Below are positions 61,413 to 64,000 of a DNA stretch of 64,000 nucleotides, in pieces; position 1 is the first letter of the stretch; each line of letters begins with the position of its first letter. Origin of the DNA: Tetrahymena thermophila SB210 (Eukaryota > Ciliophora > Oligohymenophorea > Hymenostomatida > Tetrahymenidae); contig NW_002476086.1 in NCBI RefSeq assembly GCF_000189635.1, positions 1 to 64,000 on the forward strand, read 5' to 3'. A program made the position numbers and the translations under genes. A model generated the notes under the pieces. The model had not been told where the DNA came from. It did not search any database and was given only the letters and a program-made list of their open reading frames with translations.

Positions 61413-64000
61413 ATGAAAAACAGCAAATAATAGCTTAAAGACCTTGTGGAAGAATAGCGAATGGCTGAAGTTAAAGATAGGCCATAGATATTATAAAGGT
61501 CTAAGCAGATTATGGAGTAAAACAGATTAAGTGAAATACCTGCTTATGCCAGATTATATTACTTGCATAAAAAGGATGGAGCTGGAAAGGAAAACATTGA
61601 TCATAGTAACTAAAGTGGGAGTCTTTACAGAGGAATTATGTCTTTTATTACAAATATTGCTAATCCTTAGGAGAAATATTATAAAAGCAAGGATAATTAT
61701 GAGCAGATTCGAAATTAAATAAGAGAAAGAGAGTCAAAAGAAAATACCTTCAAACCAGCAATTCACCAAAAATCAAAAAGTCTTGTCCGAAACGAGAAAG
61801 TGGAGGTAATTTTATACAAAGATGCTAAGCGACGTCTAGAAAAATAAAGAAAAGAATCCAAGAAACGCTCTAATTCTTGCAATTCCGGTAAGATTTCTTC
61901 AATGAGTGAGATTATTTTGGTACATAAATTTACCAAAGAGTTCTATTAAGTTTGTTAGCAATTAAATCTTTAAGATAAAGATAGCTTCGATTTAAATAAT
62001 GTTTTTGAGCTTTTAATCAAGCTAAGATTTATAAAATACTATTACGAATAAGATGGCCCTGTAATTGAAAACGAAAAGCGCTTAGTTTATCTCCTTTGGT
62101 CTTTGATTGGAGGGGAAAGATTTGGGAAAATCAAGAAAGAGAATTTGGTCATATTTTTACTATGCGTTTTAGGATTAGGGTTAAATAGGAAAGTTAATGA
62201 TAAAGAAATTGAGTTGATAATGAAGAATAATTTACAATAAATGATTGAAAATAATTAAAATTATTAGGGCAACTTCTCTGGCCTAGCAAGCTAACTATTT
62301 AATGGCAGTAATATTCTCAATAATCCATCTTAAAGAATTTAAACAGAACCTAATGGTGCGAATAGGATGAATGGAGATGATCATTATAATCCATAGAGTC
62401 CTACACCTCACAAGTTAATAACTGCAGCATAATAAATAAATAGTGGGTGCTATGATGTGAGCAGTAGCAATTCGAAATCCAATAATCCTAATTTGAGTAA
62501 TCCTTTTTTCGCTACCTTCTAAAATCTCTTTAATTAAAATACAAATAATCTTCATCCTACTATTTAATCTTGTAATTCTGTAATTAAAACAAAAACTTCG
62601 TTAGATGTTAACAAAGACTCAAACAGCCATACTAACATAAGTTTCTAAGTTATTGGTGGTGGAGCAAAACACTCTCTTTCTAGCTAAAAATTACCTTAAG
62701 TAGGAAATACAATTGAATAATTTAGAATATAAGAAATGCCTGAAGCAGAAAATGAGTAATAAAAATTGAATACTAACTTTGGATCTGACAAAAAGAATGG
62801 TATCAGTGTTCAGACACATTCAAATATTTTTAATCATGAAATTAGCAAATCAATATACAACATTCAGCTAGGATACTTCGAAGAAGATACAAATTTATGG
62901 ATTCTGGGTTTGGATGATAAAAGAGTAATTCACTAAGCATTTGAAGTTCTTTACCGTAACAGACTTGCTTATGAAGAATTAAAAAACAATAAATACGATT
63001 GGGAGTATTCTTTCTAGCCATAACTTACTACAAACAGTATTTAATTAGCTAATAGGTAAAGAGAGAAAGTTCTAACTGAAGCAGCCCATCTCTTAGAGAC
63101 TTAGCAAATTAAAATGAAAATACCAGAAGATGGTAAAATTTGTCATTAATAGCTTTTGGTGTTACAAAAAATGGCAAATGATCTCAATATAAAAAAGAAG
63201 AAGGAAGTCTTGGATTAGCAATAGCTTCAAGAGTGCAGTTTCTATCCTTAAATTAACACGTTTAAAATGAATACTTTACCTGATATTGGATAACCAGAAA
63301 AGGGAAACAATTAAAATACAAATATATATGACCTAGCTTCAGCAGTATTAGGGACTGATAACTAAATTAATTCAAGACCTCGTCTAACTACTGTCTAATC
63401 AAGTGATAGAGGTGTAAAAAAAACAGAAGAACTCTACCAAATGCCTAATCCTAAATAACACAGAAGAGATAAAACAAGAGAAGAGATAGAATATGAAAAA
63501 GTTTGTGATGAGTGCACTTTCCATCCAGAAATAACAGTAAGTTTAATTTTTATTTTTTAAATATCTAAAACTTTATTTAAAATACTAAGAAAAAAAAGAG
63601 AGTGTATAAGCAAGAGCAGCTTTATGCTAAAAATATTGATAAGACTATTGATAGGTTAAGGAATGCATATAAAGAAAAAGAATAAATTACCATAGCAAAG
63701 AAAAAAGGCCACACAAGACATTCTTTAGGTGGTATAAGTGATTTTAAGCCAGAGAGTACTAAGCATTCTAAAATGTCAAATAAAAATAGCGTGAGTAACT
63801 TGACTCATCTAAGATCACCATCAAATTTGACAAGTTAAACTAATAACAAACCTCCAATCCCTTCTTCTACTTCAAATAGAAACATCATGAAAAATTTAAA
63901 TAATTTAAGTGGATAATTTTAATTTGACTAGAGCAATACATAAGTAGTTAACTATGATTAAATTAAACATAGTAATAGTAGTAATAACTTACATAAGCAA
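61413..64000 (+). CDS. Large basic protein with repeated C-x-F-x-P-x-I motifs (runs off window)
   Basis: ATG 61413; exon 1 to 63536, intron 63537-63589 (GTAAGT donor), exon 2 open to the window edge; 845 residues visible, C-terminus missing. No catalytic domain was recognised. A repeated short motif stands out: NTFKPAIH near residue 118, ECSFYPQIN near 617 and ECTFHPEIT near 702, each after a charged helix. This pattern recurs in many ciliate proteins of unknown role, by my recollection. A helical, EF-hand-pair-like region lies around residues 170-270 (LQDKDSFDLNNVFELL, KIKKENLVIFLLCVL). The rest is Asn/Ser/Gln-rich. It is probably cytoskeletal, but this is a guess from composition. Confidence 0.78.

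Noticed and set aside
1-64000. CRISPR arrays, prophage-like or retrovirus-like elements, rRNA and tRNA genes
   Set aside because: No spaced direct-repeat array, no integrase/capsid/reverse-transcriptase motif and no tRNA B box was seen on either strand; a CRISPR array would not be expected in a ciliate nucleus.

Overview
The window is the left end of a ciliate macronuclear chromosome. It opens with C4A2/G4T2 telomeric repeats. It is very AT-rich, and long reading frames appear only when TAA and TAG are read as glutamine and TGA is the sole stop (ciliate code, table 6). Introns are short, AT-rich and GT..AG. Together this points to Tetrahymena (T. thermophila or a close relative). Standard-code reading gives almost only fragments here, so every model below was hand-read with table 6.

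Layout. 1-136 is the telomere, then 2 kb of gene-free subtelomere. The left arm (2-16 kb) is gene-poor: a C2H2/AT-hook-like protein (-), two related four-pass membrane proteins on either side of a small secreted Cys-rich protein, a dead Tc1/mariner relic, and an aldo-keto reductase. From 16 kb the window is gene-denser. Left to right: FYVE-TBC-EF protein (+), dual-specificity phosphatase (-), H-lectin/Cys-rich membrane receptor-like protein (-), SNM1/Artemis nuclease (+), NEK-like kinase (+), ribosomal protein eL14 (-), RING/B-box protein (-), DRC5/TCTE1 LRR axonemal protein (+), a 1203-residue Gln/Asn/Ser-rich protein (+), a candidate small protein (+), mitochondrial ribosomal bL9m (-) and uL24m (+) as a divergent pair, a secreted protein of unknown family (-), a twin cNMP-binding-domain protein (-), a small ankyrin protein (-), and a large protein running off the right edge (+).

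How they fit together. There are no operons; each gene has its own AT-rich flanks. Some themes recur: cilium and signalling (DRC5, NEK-like kinase, cNMP-binding protein, phosphatase, TBC GAP), surface and secretion (tetraspanin-like pair, Cys-rich secreted protein, H-lectin receptor, unknown secreted protein), and translation (eL14, bL9m, uL24m).

I found no CRISPR array, tRNA, rRNA or phage-like or retrovirus-like element, and nothing that reads clearly as a new multi-gene system. The most interesting items are the Tc1/mariner fossil kept in macronuclear DNA, the divergent mitoribosomal pair, an ATG-only first exon in eL14 with a GC-richer island in its intron, a kinase lacking the glycine loop, three stop-free 3n introns, and a secreted family I cannot name. 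Exon borders are inferred from reading frame, splice consensus and protein family, not from RNA data.
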